DNA from: a virus
DNA length: 64,000 nt
Direction: 5' to 3' (one strand)
IMG/VR virus record: IMGVR_UViG_3300025039_000014
Location: 1 to 64,000 of that record
The number at the start of each line of letters is the position of its first letter. Position 1 is the stretch's first letter. A model generated the notes under the pieces. It did not search any database, was not told where the DNA came from, and was given only the letters and a program-made list of their open reading frames with translations. Shown here in pieces: positions 43,789-53,670 of the stretch. The translations under genes and the position numbers were made by a program.

Positions 43789-45604
43789 GCCGCGCCCGAC
43801 ACCATGATCAGCCAGATCCCATGCGGCAGACCTATATCTCTGTTGTCTGTGTTTTCAGAGAGTGATGGATTTATAGATGGAGACAGGCACCCGAGCTAAA
43901 AACAAAACCTCACTCGGGAGAGACGAAATCCCTGGAAACCTGGAATGGGAAACACCTCGGAACCGGGGTTTCTCCCAACTCACAAAGCCTGATCACCAGG
44001 AGTCCGGGGCTGCGCCGCGTCTAGGCTTCCCGGATCACCATGAAAAAGGGTCTCGCTCTGACCAGGCTCAGGCAACGGGTCTTTCCCAACCAGGCTCCCG
44101 AACACCACGGAATCAGGAAACCAAGTGCCAGGACTCAGCCAGCCGGATTCCGGGAACACCAAGAAAATGGGTGAAATGTTTCCAGGGCTCAGGCTCGGGG
44201 GAAAGAGAAACCAGAGTGAGGAAACCGAATCGACCAGGAGAAAGACAATCCGGGAGAGAAAGCGAACCTGAACCTCAAGGGAACAGAGAGAGCCTGATGA
44301 GCATGGGAGAGAATGAATCCAAGGAGATCATGAGTGTGGGAGTGATAGAGCTGTGGAAAAGGCAGAGAGACGGGAGAGGACGGATAGACGGGAAGAGGTA
44401 TGGAAACGGGGAAAGCGGAGAGAATAGAGGTAGAGAAAAACGGGAGAGAGATGGTGACGGGGAAACGGGGACATAAGGGGCCGGGGCATTGCCGCCTCTG
44501 CCAATCACTCGCCTGGCCGCCTAACCTTGGTCACAGCCTCCACAGCCATCCCGAGCGCCCATCTCCCTTTCTCTCCCAGGCATCGCCGATTCGCACCATA
44601 CTCGGGAAAGGGAAGCTATCCACATAGACACCGACACCAAGGGAGAATCGGGAAAGGCGAGCGATGCACCTATAGAGCGACGCCAAGGGATTGAGCCCGT
44701 GGTCGATCGCAAAGTGAAGGCACCGGGAGAGACCTTGCTAATGCCGGTCATGGGGATTTTTCGCCTCCCGAATCGGTGACGCTCGCGAGGGTCATGGTGC
44801 TCGAGGAACGACCTCGGTGGACACGCCGCGACACCACTCGGCGAGGCGAATGTAACCGTCGGTTACCTTGTCTGAATAGCCGCTGAAAACAGGGTTATTT
44901 CACGGCTTAAAATTGGTGAGTGCAAATAGGCCAGAGGGCAGTGCGTTTTTTCGAGACGGATTTACAGACATAACACCGCGCCGGACCAGAGCTCATTTTT
45001 TCGAGCAGCATCGCAAGTATAAGACCGCAGGTGCGACCTGGCCGTCAAGGGCTTCCTCGGAGCCCAGCATCCACGGGGGTTCGTTCCTCTACCTCACCTG
45101 ACGACTCGATTCGCTTCCCCATTAAAAATCGGAGTTATTATAATAAGAAAAAAACTATCGTTCTTCAGCGTAGAAATTAGTTTCACTCGGTTACAGCTTT
45201 AAATTGCAGGGTTTTGCCCCTGCTGTGCTCGCCCTTTAAATTCTTTACTTAAATATTAATCCAAACTTTAAAATAATATCGCGGTTACACATTCTGAGGT
45301 GCTTCTCTGCAAGCTCATCCTTCCCCTCACCCCGCGTGGCTGGGCGCTTGTAGCCACAAATGCACACGCAAGAGGTGGTAGTAGATCGGATGACAACACA
45401 TGGCAATACATGATCAGGAACCCGAGAGTCGGTCATCGCTCAAAAATGAGCGATATGAAAAAAAGTGGCTCCGAAAGCAAATAAGGGCTTGCCTGCATCG
45501 CAAGGGCAATATAAGTTTTAAATCGTCGACGTTACGCGTTGGCAATGAAACCCACACGCAACAACACACGCCCACTACACGGCGTGACGAGAGAGGTATG
45601 CCTG

Positions 45605-46096
45605 ATGGAAACGCAGAGACTGGAAGCGGTAACGAGAATGACAGAGGGAGAGATCGAGATCGTCAAGTGCGGCGATGAAACGATTGTCTGCCACTACGAT
45701 GCGCCGTCCGTGACGCTCTATGGTGATGTGCAGCACCTGGCGGTGTTCAACGTGACGCTGACCGATCCGGATCGCTTCCCTGACCACCTGCTCTACCGTA
45801 GCTATGTGGTGACGCTGTGGCAGGAACCTGGAAATGATCCGTTCTACCAGACGTCTATCAAAGCCGTGGTGTGTCCGGTGAAGAGTCAGCGAAGGATCGA
45901 GGCGCCGAAGATGTGGTGGTCTATGCCCCTCATGTCGAAGATGAATTTGCTGCCCGATAACTCGACGGCCGAGCTGAGCGAAGACATGCTGGAAGCCATT
46001 GCGAATCGAGCGGCGAAGGAAATGGTATTGGGAGCTTGTGCGCCTGTGCATCCGGTAACGACTGCATGGTCTTCGGCGCATTCTTCGCTGGTATGA
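45605..46096 (+). CDS. Hypothetical protein
   Basis: 163 residues from the ATG at 45605, with GAGAGG 9 nt upstream. Beta-rich N-terminal half and a helical C-terminus, no motif recognised. Isolated gene in the repeat-rich region. Confidence 0.6.
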   Translation: METQRLEAVTRMTEGEIEIVKCGDETIVCHYDAPSVTLYGDVQHLAVFNVTLTDPDRFPDHLLYRSYVVTLWQEPGNDPFYQTSIKAVVCPVKSQRRIEAPKMWWSMPLMSKMNLLPDNSTAELSEDMLEAIANRAAKEMVLGACAPVHPVTTAWSSAHSSLV

Positions 46097-46224
46097 AACG
46101 AACCCTCTCCAGTGCGACCTAGTTTGCAGACCGGAGAGCACACGGGAAAGGGTTTGAGCAGGACTATACCGCTAAGGGAGGGTCAGGGGGAAACCCTGAC
46201 TCTCTCGTAGTCTAGGAGAACACC

Positions 46225-46455
46225 ATGGCAAAGAAATCACTGAATGGCTGGATGCGGCTGTGGATCGGTATCTCGAGCTTGTGGATCGGCCTATGGGTCG
46301 CCTTGGGCATTACCGTCAGCATGACAGCCACAAACCCAAATTTTGACTACACCGACATGACACCCACGCTTCTGGTAACCCTCGCTCCACCCGCCGTTCT
46401 CTTCGGCCTCGGTCATTTCGTGGCCTGGATTCGCCGCGGCTTCTCTCACGACTGA
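46225..46455 (+). CDS. Small membrane protein
   Basis: 76 residues, two predicted spans (about 12-33 and 46-67) and a basic C-terminus. TAGGAGAAC ribosome site. A GTCAGGG/CCCTGAC hairpin lies just upstream (46182-46200). Holin-like in size, but no lysis gene is adjacent. Confidence 0.6.
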   Translation: MAKKSLNGWMRLWIGISSLWIGLWVALGITVSMTATNPNFDYTDMTPTLLVTLAPPAVLFGLGHFVAWIRRGFSHD

Positions 46456-46652
46456 GATTCCGCCCACTCTTTTGCCGACAGCCAGGCGTCTTGCGGACGG
46501 GACTCTTCGGCGATCTGCTGAGCGTTCGGTAACACCACGGCGTAGAGCGTGCGGCCGTATCTCGAGGTCTTGATGCACTTGGTGCCGGCAGGCAACAGCG
46601 CCATGGCTTGGTCTTTGTGCGAGGGGGTCGGTTTCTTGTCGAAGGTAATCAT
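46446..46652 (-). CDS. Small hypothetical protein
   Basis: 68 residues, convergent with the membrane gene (10-bp overlap). Contains PAGTKCIKTSRYGRTLYAVVLPNAQQ. Not recognised. Confidence 0.5.
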   Translation of the reverse strand: MITFDKKPTPSHKDQAMALLPAGTKCIKTSRYGRTLYAVVLPNAQQIAEESRPQDAWLSAKEWAESQS

Positions 46653-46668
46653 GGCTATTTCCTAACGC

Positions 46669-47049
46669 TCATCTACAAGATAGCTCTGGGCGACTTTGAA
46701 CGAACAACATGAAGGCGCTTGGGGCATTGGTAACCGGGCTGATCTGCTCCGATGTCTGGAGATACTCCCAGAACTGATCAAAGATTCCCTCTATATTGGC
46801 GGTAGAACTCATACAGACGGGTAAATCTAGACCTGCGTTGACGTTGTAGAACGAAAAGGCCTTTTGCATATCCAGCATGCCGCGCACATAGGCTTGGTAG
46901 ACAATGGGGGACTGAGCATGGAATTGGATTAACCTCCCCACCGTCTGTCCATTCAAATTTTGAGAATCCGCTGACGCGTCATCTGCCTGAGAAACCGGAG
47001 CCATGCATAAGGCTAAGCTGACCAGAACCAATCTTGCAAAAATTCTCAT
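46669..47049 (-). CDS. Secreted protein, possibly Rap1a/Tai-like
   Basis: 126 residues from the start at 47049, preceded on the minus strand by GGAGAG. Signal peptide ending near PVSQADD. The mature part, YVRGMLDMQKAF, a Cys in LPVCMSS, and a C-terminal LFVQSRPELSC, resembles the Rap1a/Tai immunity fold, in which two Cys form a disulphide. Could protect the periplasm from an effector, or act in superinfection exclusion. Confidence 0.55.
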   Translation of the reverse strand: MRIFARLVLVSLALCMAPVSQADDASADSQNLNGQTVGRLIQFHAQSPIVYQAYVRGMLDMQKAFSFYNVNAGLDLPVCMSSTANIEGIFDQFWEYLQTSEQISPVTNAPSAFMLFVQSRPELSCR

Positions 47050-47107
47050 CGAAAATCTCTCCGTGGTTATCATACAAATATCGGCCATCATGACGGTCTC
47101 ATTAAGC

Positions 47108-47149
47108 AAAAAAATGGCCCTGGCGTCGTAGGGGAGACGGCCAGGGCCA
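47108..47149 (-). terminator. Strong terminator on the minus strand
   Basis: TGGCCCTGGC (47115-47124) and GCCAGGGCCA (47140-47149), with a seven-A run at 47108-47114 that becomes seven U on the minus-strand RNA. Confidence 0.9.
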
Positions 47150-47245
47150 CAACCGAGAGGGTGGGACTCTCGGGTGTTACGCAGGGAACAAGACGAACGA
47201 GTGGTGAACTCAAATCCGCCTTGAGAACCGATACTCGCCGAGAGC
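47108..47245 (-). ncRNA. Candidate minus-strand small RNA
   Basis: Between the operator-like promoter at 47251 and the terminator at 47108-47149 there is no gene. Reading the minus strand, TTGACT, a 17-bp spacer and GAGTAT could start an RNA of about 130-150 nt. It has a CCGAGAG/CTCTCGG hairpin in addition to the terminator stem. Confidence 0.45.
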
Positions 47246-47250
47246 TAACC

Positions 47251-47270
47251 ATAAGTCAATGGTTACTTAC
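47251..47270. promoter_or_regulatory. Degenerate operator copy
   Basis: ATAAGT-CAAT-GGTTAC (47251-47266) followed by TTAC. Two or three mismatches to the consensus. Faces the candidate small RNA. Confidence 0.5.
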
Positions 47271-47313
47271 CCATAAGAATAAAAAACCAGAAACGACAAC
47301 GCCCGAGGGGTAG

Positions 47314-47610
47314 TCACGATCTCGTCGGGAAGACCGTTCTATGCCCACGGGCGCTTTGCAGTATTGGCGTCCTGGCAGAGACGACAAACATGATGGGGAT
47401 CGGCTTATCGACGAGCACCCCGCCAGGACGCTCCCAGTATAAGCACGCTTTCGAGAGCACGCCAAGCGGCGGTGTGACGGGCTTGGACTGATTTTCCTGG
47501 TCATGAATCGTCAATCGCTTACAGACCGTGTTAGAGCGGCTCGATCGAGAATCCAGAGAGAACAGTCGATCGCCGTCGAGGCACGCGAGACACTGTCTCT
47601 CGCAGCGCAT
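47314..47610 (-). CDS. Possible small protein
   Basis: 98 residues. The start at 47610 has AAGAGA upstream on the minus strand, and the operator at 47632 sits where its promoter would be. The sequence is basic and Cys-containing, with unusual amino-acid use for this phage, so coding status is uncertain. Confidence 0.3.
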   Translation of the reverse strand: MRCERQCLACLDGDRLFSLDSRSSRSNTVCKRLTIHDQENQSKPVTPPLGVLSKACLYWERPGGVLVDKPIPIMFVVSARTPILQSARGHRTVFPTRS

Positions 47611-47631
47611 GAGTCTCTTCGGCTCAGGCTA

Positions 47632-47647
47632 GTAAGTCATTGGTTAC
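47632..47647. promoter_or_regulatory. Operator copy between divergent units
   Basis: GTAAGT-CATT-GGTTAC, closely matching the copy at 509-524 when read on the other strand. A plus-strand -10-like TATAAG lies at about 47679. Confidence 0.6.
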
Positions 47648-47782
47648 TGACTAAAGTCATTGACAGACAGGCCGTTCTATAAGAACACTAGGAGTTAGAG
47701 GCAGTCAGTAAACGCTGATACCGGCCTTCCAATAACGAGTGATTTTCTCTCTCCCGCAGTCGCAACAATTCGAAGGTGATGT

Positions 47783-48139
47783 ATGGCACTCTCCGCACTG
47801 TCGTTCGTTCCCGCCCACAATCGCGACCAGATCGACATGGAATACGTCGAGACCATGGCGCAGTTCATGGGTATCGATCTCTCCCAGATACGCCAGGACA
47901 TGAAAGACCGTGCCGAACGTAACCAGGAGCTCCACGAGATCGCCTGGCGGGAACGCGAAAACCCCAATTGGGAAACGTCGAAAGCCTTTCACCGCTACGA
48001 GCAGGTCTTCTCTCATGGCTCGGCACAGGTCTTTTACAACGACTGGTTCGATCGCTATGCGGTCTATGGGCTCAAGAAAGGCACCCAGGAGCCGAAATCT
48101 TTGGAAGAGGCGATACGGCTCGTCTACGAGAACAATTAA
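47783..48139 (+). CDS. Hypothetical protein
   Basis: 118 residues. GAAGGTGA ribosome site. Helical and acidic, with KAFHRYEQVFSHGS in the middle; no recognised family. Under the operator at 47632. Confidence 0.6.
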   Translation: MALSALSFVPAHNRDQIDMEYVETMAQFMGIDLSQIRQDMKDRAERNQELHEIAWRERENPNWETSKAFHRYEQVFSHGSAQVFYNDWFDRYAVYGLKKGTQEPKSLEEAIRLVYENN

Positions 48140-48157
48140 CCCATAGAGGCGAAACTG

Positions 48158-48508
48158 ATGGCGGTTGGCATGCTGACCATAGAAGACAGCTACGTAGACC
48201 ATGAGAACGGTGAGGTCTTCCTGTTACTGGTCAGGAAGGATTATCAAGGCGAAATAATTTCGGTGGACATTGGCGTGGTGGAGAGCGATCGCGATGTTCT
48301 GCCGAGAGACCTGGACTTTCTCAAGCCCGATTTGATCTCTCGCTCCGCAAAGCATGGCAAGAACTGCGTAATGAACCAGTTCTCTGCCATCAAACGGGGC
48401 ATCCCCTCGCATGAAGCCCTCAAACTCCACGCTCCAAAGAAAATCAGACCATCATGGGCTCCCAATCTGTCGGATGCTTTGTGGCTACCGAAAAAGCCGG
48501 ATAGCTGA
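48158..48508 (+). CDS. Hypothetical protein
   Basis: 116 residues. Follows the gene at 47783 by 18 bp with a GAGGCG ribosome site. Beta-rich N-terminus, basic C-terminus. Not recognised. Confidence 0.55.
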   Translation: MAVGMLTIEDSYVDHENGEVFLLLVRKDYQGEIISVDIGVVESDRDVLPRDLDFLKPDLISRSAKHGKNCVMNQFSAIKRGIPSHEALKLHAPKKIRPSWAPNLSDALWLPKKPDS

Positions 48509-48569
48509 TTTCGTGAAAGGTTAGCTATCAACACGTAGAGCGCATCGCCGAGATAATGACCATAGCCAA

Positions 48570-48637
48570 GGGTCTCTCCCGCTCAGGCTAAGGGTCTCTC
48601 TTCGCCAGGCTACCGAGGGGTCTTTTTCTCGCAGGCT
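48570..48637 (+). repeat. Three tandem copies of the GGTCTCTC/CAGGCTA repeat
   Basis: Copies at 48570-48590, 48591-48612 and 48618-48637, each beginning GGGTCT and ending CAGGCTA. Confidence 0.75.
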
Positions 48638-49063
48638 ACCAGCACTCACCAAAACGACTCACCGTGGTGGAAATCTCCCATAAAGCGCCATCTGACGGGT
48701 CGACCAGGATCTCACTGTGGTCCTCTCACCGGGGGTGACGTGTCGAACTCGCCCTGCCGCTCACTGACCTTGAGAGCGTGATTCCCGCCCTACCACTGCC
48801 AGTGTCACCCGCTCGCCTGCACACCACGGTCACAGCCACCCAGAATCGCCCCAGGAGCCATTCTCCACTCGGAACCGGGCTTGGTGCTGTCTTGCCATGG
48901 GGAAAGGGAGACGGGGCTGTCTGGGGCTCGTCTGACCGAGGGTAACGCTGACCAGCACCAGGATTGACTGCCGGGATGACGAATTGACGGTGATCGCCAC
49001 GCAACCGACTCACCATGGGGAAAGGGAAACGGGTCCGGTGAGAATCCGGGTGCCACGGTCACA

Positions 49064-49186
49064 GGGAAAGGCTGGCGATCCACTGCTCTCGGTGAGAACC
49101 AAGGTCACTGGGAACGGGAAAGGCTGGCGATCCAACCGGGAACGGGAAAGGCTGGCTTTGCATTTTTGGGAAAGGCTGGCGATCCA
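49064..49186 (+). repeat. GGGAAAGGCTGGCGATCCA direct-repeat array
   Basis: Perfect 19-bp copies at 49064-49082, 49116-49134 and 49168-49186 and a 13-bp partial copy at 49144-49156. Spacings 52, 28 and 24 bp. Iteron-like. Confidence 0.85.
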
Positions 49187-49490
49187 TAGACCGTGGTGGA
49201 TAGCCGTGGTGCGGGGTGCTGCCAGCCGCGATTTTTGGCGGCGGCGACGTTGCCACGACGGGTTTTTGCCGCTGGTTACTTTGCCACCCAACGATTTTGT
49301 GGCTAACGACTTGGTGATGTTTTCGCCAGCCTGCTAATGATTAGCCACCCAATCGTTTCTTTGCTGGTCAATCCTCCGGTTCGTTCGCGTCATATCCATT
49401 AGCAGCATACGCGTTAATTCTAAGCGTGATTTGCTCGGGGAAATCAATCTTTTTTTGGTCAAATTCCCTCATAGCGGGAATTTATAGGGT

Positions 49491-49529
49491 GTTTACGCGT
49501 CATAGTTTTATTTGTGTTTACGCGTTAAC
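49491..49529. repeat. TTTACGCGT motif pair
   Basis: GTTTACGCGT at 49491-49500 and GTTTACGCGTTAAC at 49516-49529. The exact reverse complement of the 14-mer occurs at 60194-60207. Precedes the gene at 49606. Confidence 0.6.
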
Positions 49530-49605
49530 AGTAAATCGATAATCTGGATACGTGCTCAAGACGAAGCACACAAAAAAAAGTCTCTCTCTCATTAAGGAAA
49601 TCATC

Positions 49606-50238
49606 ATGAAAATCACAGCTAACGATCGCACTATTGCTACTAACTCCAACGAAAAGAAAGTTTCGTTGTCTGAAAAATTCAATCTTGTCAAGACGCACGT
49701 TTCTTCTCTTGCTATCACGTCTAAGCAAACGAAGATTAAGGAGACGCAAAGCGCAATTATCGACGCATCCAAAAAGCGCGTCGAGAACTACGAAGCGAAA
49801 GCGCAGCGCAACGAAACAGACTATCGCGAATTAACAGTCGAAGTGACTCACGCAAAATATAACGCGTCGTTGCTCGACTTGGACGCAAAAGCGATGAAAT
49901 ACACTATCGACAAGAACATCAATCTCGCATCCGCTGTTAATGAGTCGCGCGAATATAAGAAACGTCTCAAGTCGTTTTTGGAAGCGTGCGCGAACAACGA
50001 CGCATCCAAACTCGACAAAGCGCTAGCGAAGCTACAAGCGCACATGAAAGCGTCCAGCGCATCCGCTATCACTGTCGCGCAAGTCGCGACAATCATGGAA
50101 CACAGCACGACGACGCAAGCGAGCTACTTTAAGAAATTCGCGACAATCCTCGGAGTTGTATCGTCCGAACGCTCTAATCAGTCTCCTATGACAATCAATA
50201 AAGAAAGCGATGTTTATAAAGACTTCGTTTCACTCTAA
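49606..50238 (+). CDS. Helical hypothetical protein of foreign composition
   Basis: 210 residues, Lys/Ala/Ser/Asn-rich, helical, no motif recognised. AAGGAAA ribosome site. Base composition and codon use differ sharply from the rest: AT-rich, yet rich in CGC, GCG and ACG. It ends near a terminator. Probably acquired recently, together with 50304. Confidence 0.7.
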   Translation: MKITANDRTIATNSNEKKVSLSEKFNLVKTHVSSLAITSKQTKIKETQSAIIDASKKRVENYEAKAQRNETDYRELTVEVTHAKYNASLLDLDAKAMKYTIDKNINLASAVNESREYKKRLKSFLEACANNDASKLDKALAKLQAHMKASSASAITVAQVATIMEHSTTTQASYFKKFATILGVVSSERSNQSPMTINKESDVYKDFVSL

Positions 50239-50251
50239 TTGATCGACACAT

Positions 50252-50278
50252 AAGCGCACTCCTTAGAGTGCGCTTTCT
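50252..50278 (+). terminator. Intrinsic terminator
   Basis: GCGCACTC (50254-50261), loop CTTA, GAGTGCGC (50266-50273), then TTTCTC. Confidence 0.85.
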
Positions 50279-50303
50279 CACTGGATTCCGAGGACAATTC
50301 GAC

Positions 50304-50609
50304 ATGATTAAATTCATTATCCGCAATAACACAAAGCGCTTTTACAATGCGCACGCTGTCGCGCAAGTCGACGCGCAGATGATAAACACTCGCATCGTCT
50401 ACTTCGTTCGCGCTGGATATATCATCGACACGAAAGCGCATCCATCATGCGCAGACTTTGAGCGTCAGCACGTCGCAACATATGCGACACGACAGGATGC
50501 GGAACACGCAGCGTATGACGCAATTGACGGAATCGCTAACGAAGTCGACTTCGACGTGATCGAAGCGTATTTTTATCGCTATCATGTCCAGCAATTCAAA
50601 GCAGCGTAG
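50304..50609 (+). CDS. Small hypothetical protein of foreign composition
   Basis: 101 residues after GAGGACAATTCGAC. Alpha/beta, with aromatic residues toward the C-terminus. Same composition as the gene at 49606. Unknown function. Confidence 0.6.
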   Translation: MIKFIIRNNTKRFYNAHAVAQVDAQMINTRIVYFVRAGYIIDTKAHPSCADFERQHVATYATRQDAEHAAYDAIDGIANEVDFDVIEAYFYRYHVQQFKAA

Positions 50610-51063
50610 CGCGTCCAGCAGCGCGCAGAGAGCGCGTTAACGTCAATCCGCTGTCATGATATGGATTCGATGTTAGCGCGTCTCTGAGGACGAAATAGAG
50701 CGATTGAGGATTAGCTAATGAAAGCGAGGACGATGGAGACATTAGGACGACATGAATTAGCAAAGTCTTAGAAATTCCCGACTTAGTGGCTGGGCATAGC
50801 CGCCTCAATTTCCCATTCCCGGCACTCCCCTTATACCACCAGGCCCCAGCCCCAGAGCCCCGCCCTTATACCACCGGCTACGAGTTCCCCGCGTCCCAAG
50901 CGTCCCCGCATCCCGAGTCCGACCGCCTGCCGTGAATCACCGAGCCCCATCGCCACCCCTGACCGACGTGAACCCGTGCCTTATACGACCGCGACCACCC
51001 GGCGTTGCCGGCAGTCTCAGCCCGCTCACAAGCCCTGGGCGTTGCCAGGGCTCCAAGTCGACC
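50610..51063. other. Gene-free stretch with CCTTATAC repeats
   Basis: No gene seen on either strand. The left half keeps the foreign composition. The right half is C-rich and contains CCTTATACCACC at 50829-50840 and 50864-50875 and CCTTATACGACC at 50979-50990. On the minus strand these read as TATAAG -10-like elements. Confidence 0.5.
51031..51052 (-). terminator. Hairpin at the 3' end of the secreted-protein gene
   Basis: AGCCCTGG (51031-51038) with CCAGGGCT (51045-51052). Only a weak U-tract follows on the minus strand. Confidence 0.55.
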
Positions 51064-51510
51064 CTAGCTCCCTTCTCTAACGATCTTTTGAGGCGTAATT
51101 CCGCACCAGGTGTTCAAGCCCACCAAGTCTGCAAGCTCTTCTGCCGTCGACTCGCAGGCTTTCACAGAGGTCGTGGACTTGATCGAAACGTAGCTACCCA
51201 TGAAGGTGATCGACGTCGGGGTAGCTTTGCTCAAATCTTCGTTCATATCTGGCAGCACGACAGCCTCTGTCTTGACGCAGCGAAACTCTGCGTCCGCGTT
51301 AGGCCCTTTCACATCGCCAACTACCTCGGAAAGCTTGGTCGCAATCTCGACGCAATAATCCTCGTCATCCGCGATTTTATCGCCCTGCAAAACCACGTTG
51401 ATAGGTGGCGTATCGTCAAAAGCGTGGTGCCCTACTATTGTCCATCGAAAATCGGCAAGCGCCGTCGATGAAAAGAGCAAGGTGCTCGCGGCGATTAAAA
51501 ACAACTTCAT
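51064..51510 (-). CDS. Secreted hypothetical protein
   Basis: 148 residues. Clear signal peptide (MKLFLIAASTLLFSSTALAD) and four later Cys, so it is probably periplasmic with disulphides. AAAGGGGAAATC precedes the start on the minus strand. Stands alone next to serS; could be a lysogenic-conversion product. Confidence 0.7.
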   Translation of the reverse strand: MKLFLIAASTLLFSSTALADFRWTIVGHHAFDDTPPINVVLQGDKIADDEDYCVEIATKLSEVVGDVKGPNADAEFRCVKTEAVVLPDMNEDLSKATPTSITFMGSYVSIKSTTSVKACESTAEELADLVGLNTWCGITPQKIVREGS

Positions 51511-51610
51511 GATTTCCCCTTTGTCATGACTCGGCTAATCGGCCGGCACTTCTGTGTTATCGGCTGAAACCTAGAATTCTGCTGTTTGCTCGATAGTCCC
51601 CCCACGCTGA

Positions 51611-52933
<1,323 letters not shown>

Positions 52934-52943
52934 TTTGGTCTGT

Positions 52944-52968
52944 GCGCCTGAGTGATCGGGCGCTTTTC
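52944..52968 (+). terminator. Intrinsic terminator after serS
   Basis: GCGCCTGA (52944-52951), loop GTGA, TCGGGCGC (52956-52963), then TTTTC. Confidence 0.85.
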
Positions 52969-52971
52969 ACG

Positions 52972-53015
52972 TTGCGACGTGTAAGGGTTTCGCCCTATAG
53001 TAAGTAAATACTTAC
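52972..53015 (+). promoter_or_regulatory. Promoter and operator
   Basis: TTGCGA (52972-52977), 18-bp spacer, TATAGT (52996-53001), overlapped by the perfect GTAAGT-AAAT-ACTTAC (53000-53015). Drives the genes at 53037 and 53429. Confidence 0.75.
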
Positions 53016-53036
53016 TTACTGCAAGGTAATCTGCGC

Positions 53037-53426
53037 ATGGCCACTCTCTTCTCGAAATCCCCGGTTGCTGATCAGCACGCCAAGACCGCTTTTGATCATG
53101 CCGACAAGGCTATTGCCTCGCTCACCAACGCTCACACAAGCGCCGTGGAGGAAATGGCAACGATCGAAAGTCAGATCGCCGCCCTCGAGGATCGCCGCGC
53201 AGAGTTGACCGTGCGTCGTGACAATATCGGTCGAGTCATCGAGTCGCTGGATAACAGCCTGTTCTTCCAGATGATTCAGGGCGAGGTTTACTCCACGACC
53301 AAGACGCCGTTCGATTTTGTGCCTCCGACGAAACCGGTCAAGCCTATCGACCCGTCCGCAGACCCGATTGGACCGACGCCAGAAGTTCGTCTCTACACCG
53401 ACGCCACGATGACCAAGGAGCTCTGA
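53037..53426 (+). CDS. Hypothetical coiled-coil protein
   Basis: 129 residues. Helical with a coiled coil around 35-75 (EMATIESQIAALEDRRAEL), then a Pro-rich tail. First gene after the operator; unknown role. Confidence 0.6.
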   Translation: MATLFSKSPVADQHAKTAFDHADKAIASLTNAHTSAVEEMATIESQIAALEDRRAELTVRRDNIGRVIESLDNSLFFQMIQGEVYSTTKTPFDFVPPTKPVKPIDPSADPIGPTPEVRLYTDATMTKEL

Positions 53427-53428
53427 TC

Positions 53429-53626
53429 ATGCGCACCCTGCTCCAAGCCATCGGCCTGTTCTTCCTGTGCCTTAACGCCGTCGTGTTGATTGGAGGCTAC
53501 TTCCTGATCATGCATTTCGGATGGGGCTTGTCTGTCCAGAACTGGAACTGGATCGTGATGGGTCCGATCTCGATCATGATCCTGTCCCTGATCTTCAAGA
53601 CAATCGGGAAAGCCCTGTCGAGATAA
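53429..53626 (+). CDS. Small membrane protein
   Basis: 65 residues with two spans (about 5-29 and 38-59). GGAG in the 3' end of the preceding gene serves as ribosome site. Size and topology fit a holin or a superinfection factor, but nothing adjacent confirms it. Confidence 0.6.
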   Translation: MRTLLQAIGLFFLCLNAVVLIGGYFLIMHFGWGLSVQNWNWIVMGPISIMILSLIFKTIGKALSR

Positions 53627-53670
53627 TATCGAGACAAAGAATCCCCAGCAGAGTTATTAACCTGCTAAAG

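Larger units (their letters stand above)
43130..45604. other. 2.5-kb gene-free, repeat-rich region
   Basis: No convincing gene. From left to right: direct repeat GAAACATTCT (43237 and 43318) and inverted repeat AAACCTCT/AGAGGTTT (43224 and 43332); clustered TCACG/GTGACG words (43393-43550); TTCCCGAGCATGA twice and a 9-bp tandem repeat (43591-43703); purine-rich low-complexity DNA (43870-44480); TTTTTTCGAG twice (44946 and 44996); an AT-rich island (45120-45290) with a hairpin GCAGGG/CCCTGC (45206-45223). Candidate origin or centromere-like region. Confidence 0.6.
48509..49605. other. 1.1-kb gene-free region with direct repeats
   Basis: No convincing gene. It holds three tandem copies of the GGTCTCTC/CAGGCTA repeat (48570-48637), a CCATGGGGAAAGGGA word twice (48895 and 49013), an array of four GGGAAAGGCTGGC repeats (49064-49186), paired GCCACCCAA words (about 49285 and 49345), and then an AT-rich stretch with TTTACGCGT words (49491 and 49517) leading into the foreign island. 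Confidence 0.6.

Noticed and set aside
43877-44476. Open frame of 199 codons in purine-rich DNA
   Set aside because: Low-complexity Arg/Glu/Gly-rich product, no clear ribosome site, repeat-derived; better explained by composition.
45245-45436. 63-codon minus-strand frame
   Set aside because: No ribosome site and composition differs from its flanks; sits in the AT-rich non-coding island.
49064-49186. CRISPR array
   Set aside because: Only three full copies, unequal spacing, one truncated, no cas genes.
50684-50695. Hammerhead-ribozyme-like core CTGAGGACGAAA
   Set aside because: No stem II between the two core parts and no flanking stems.
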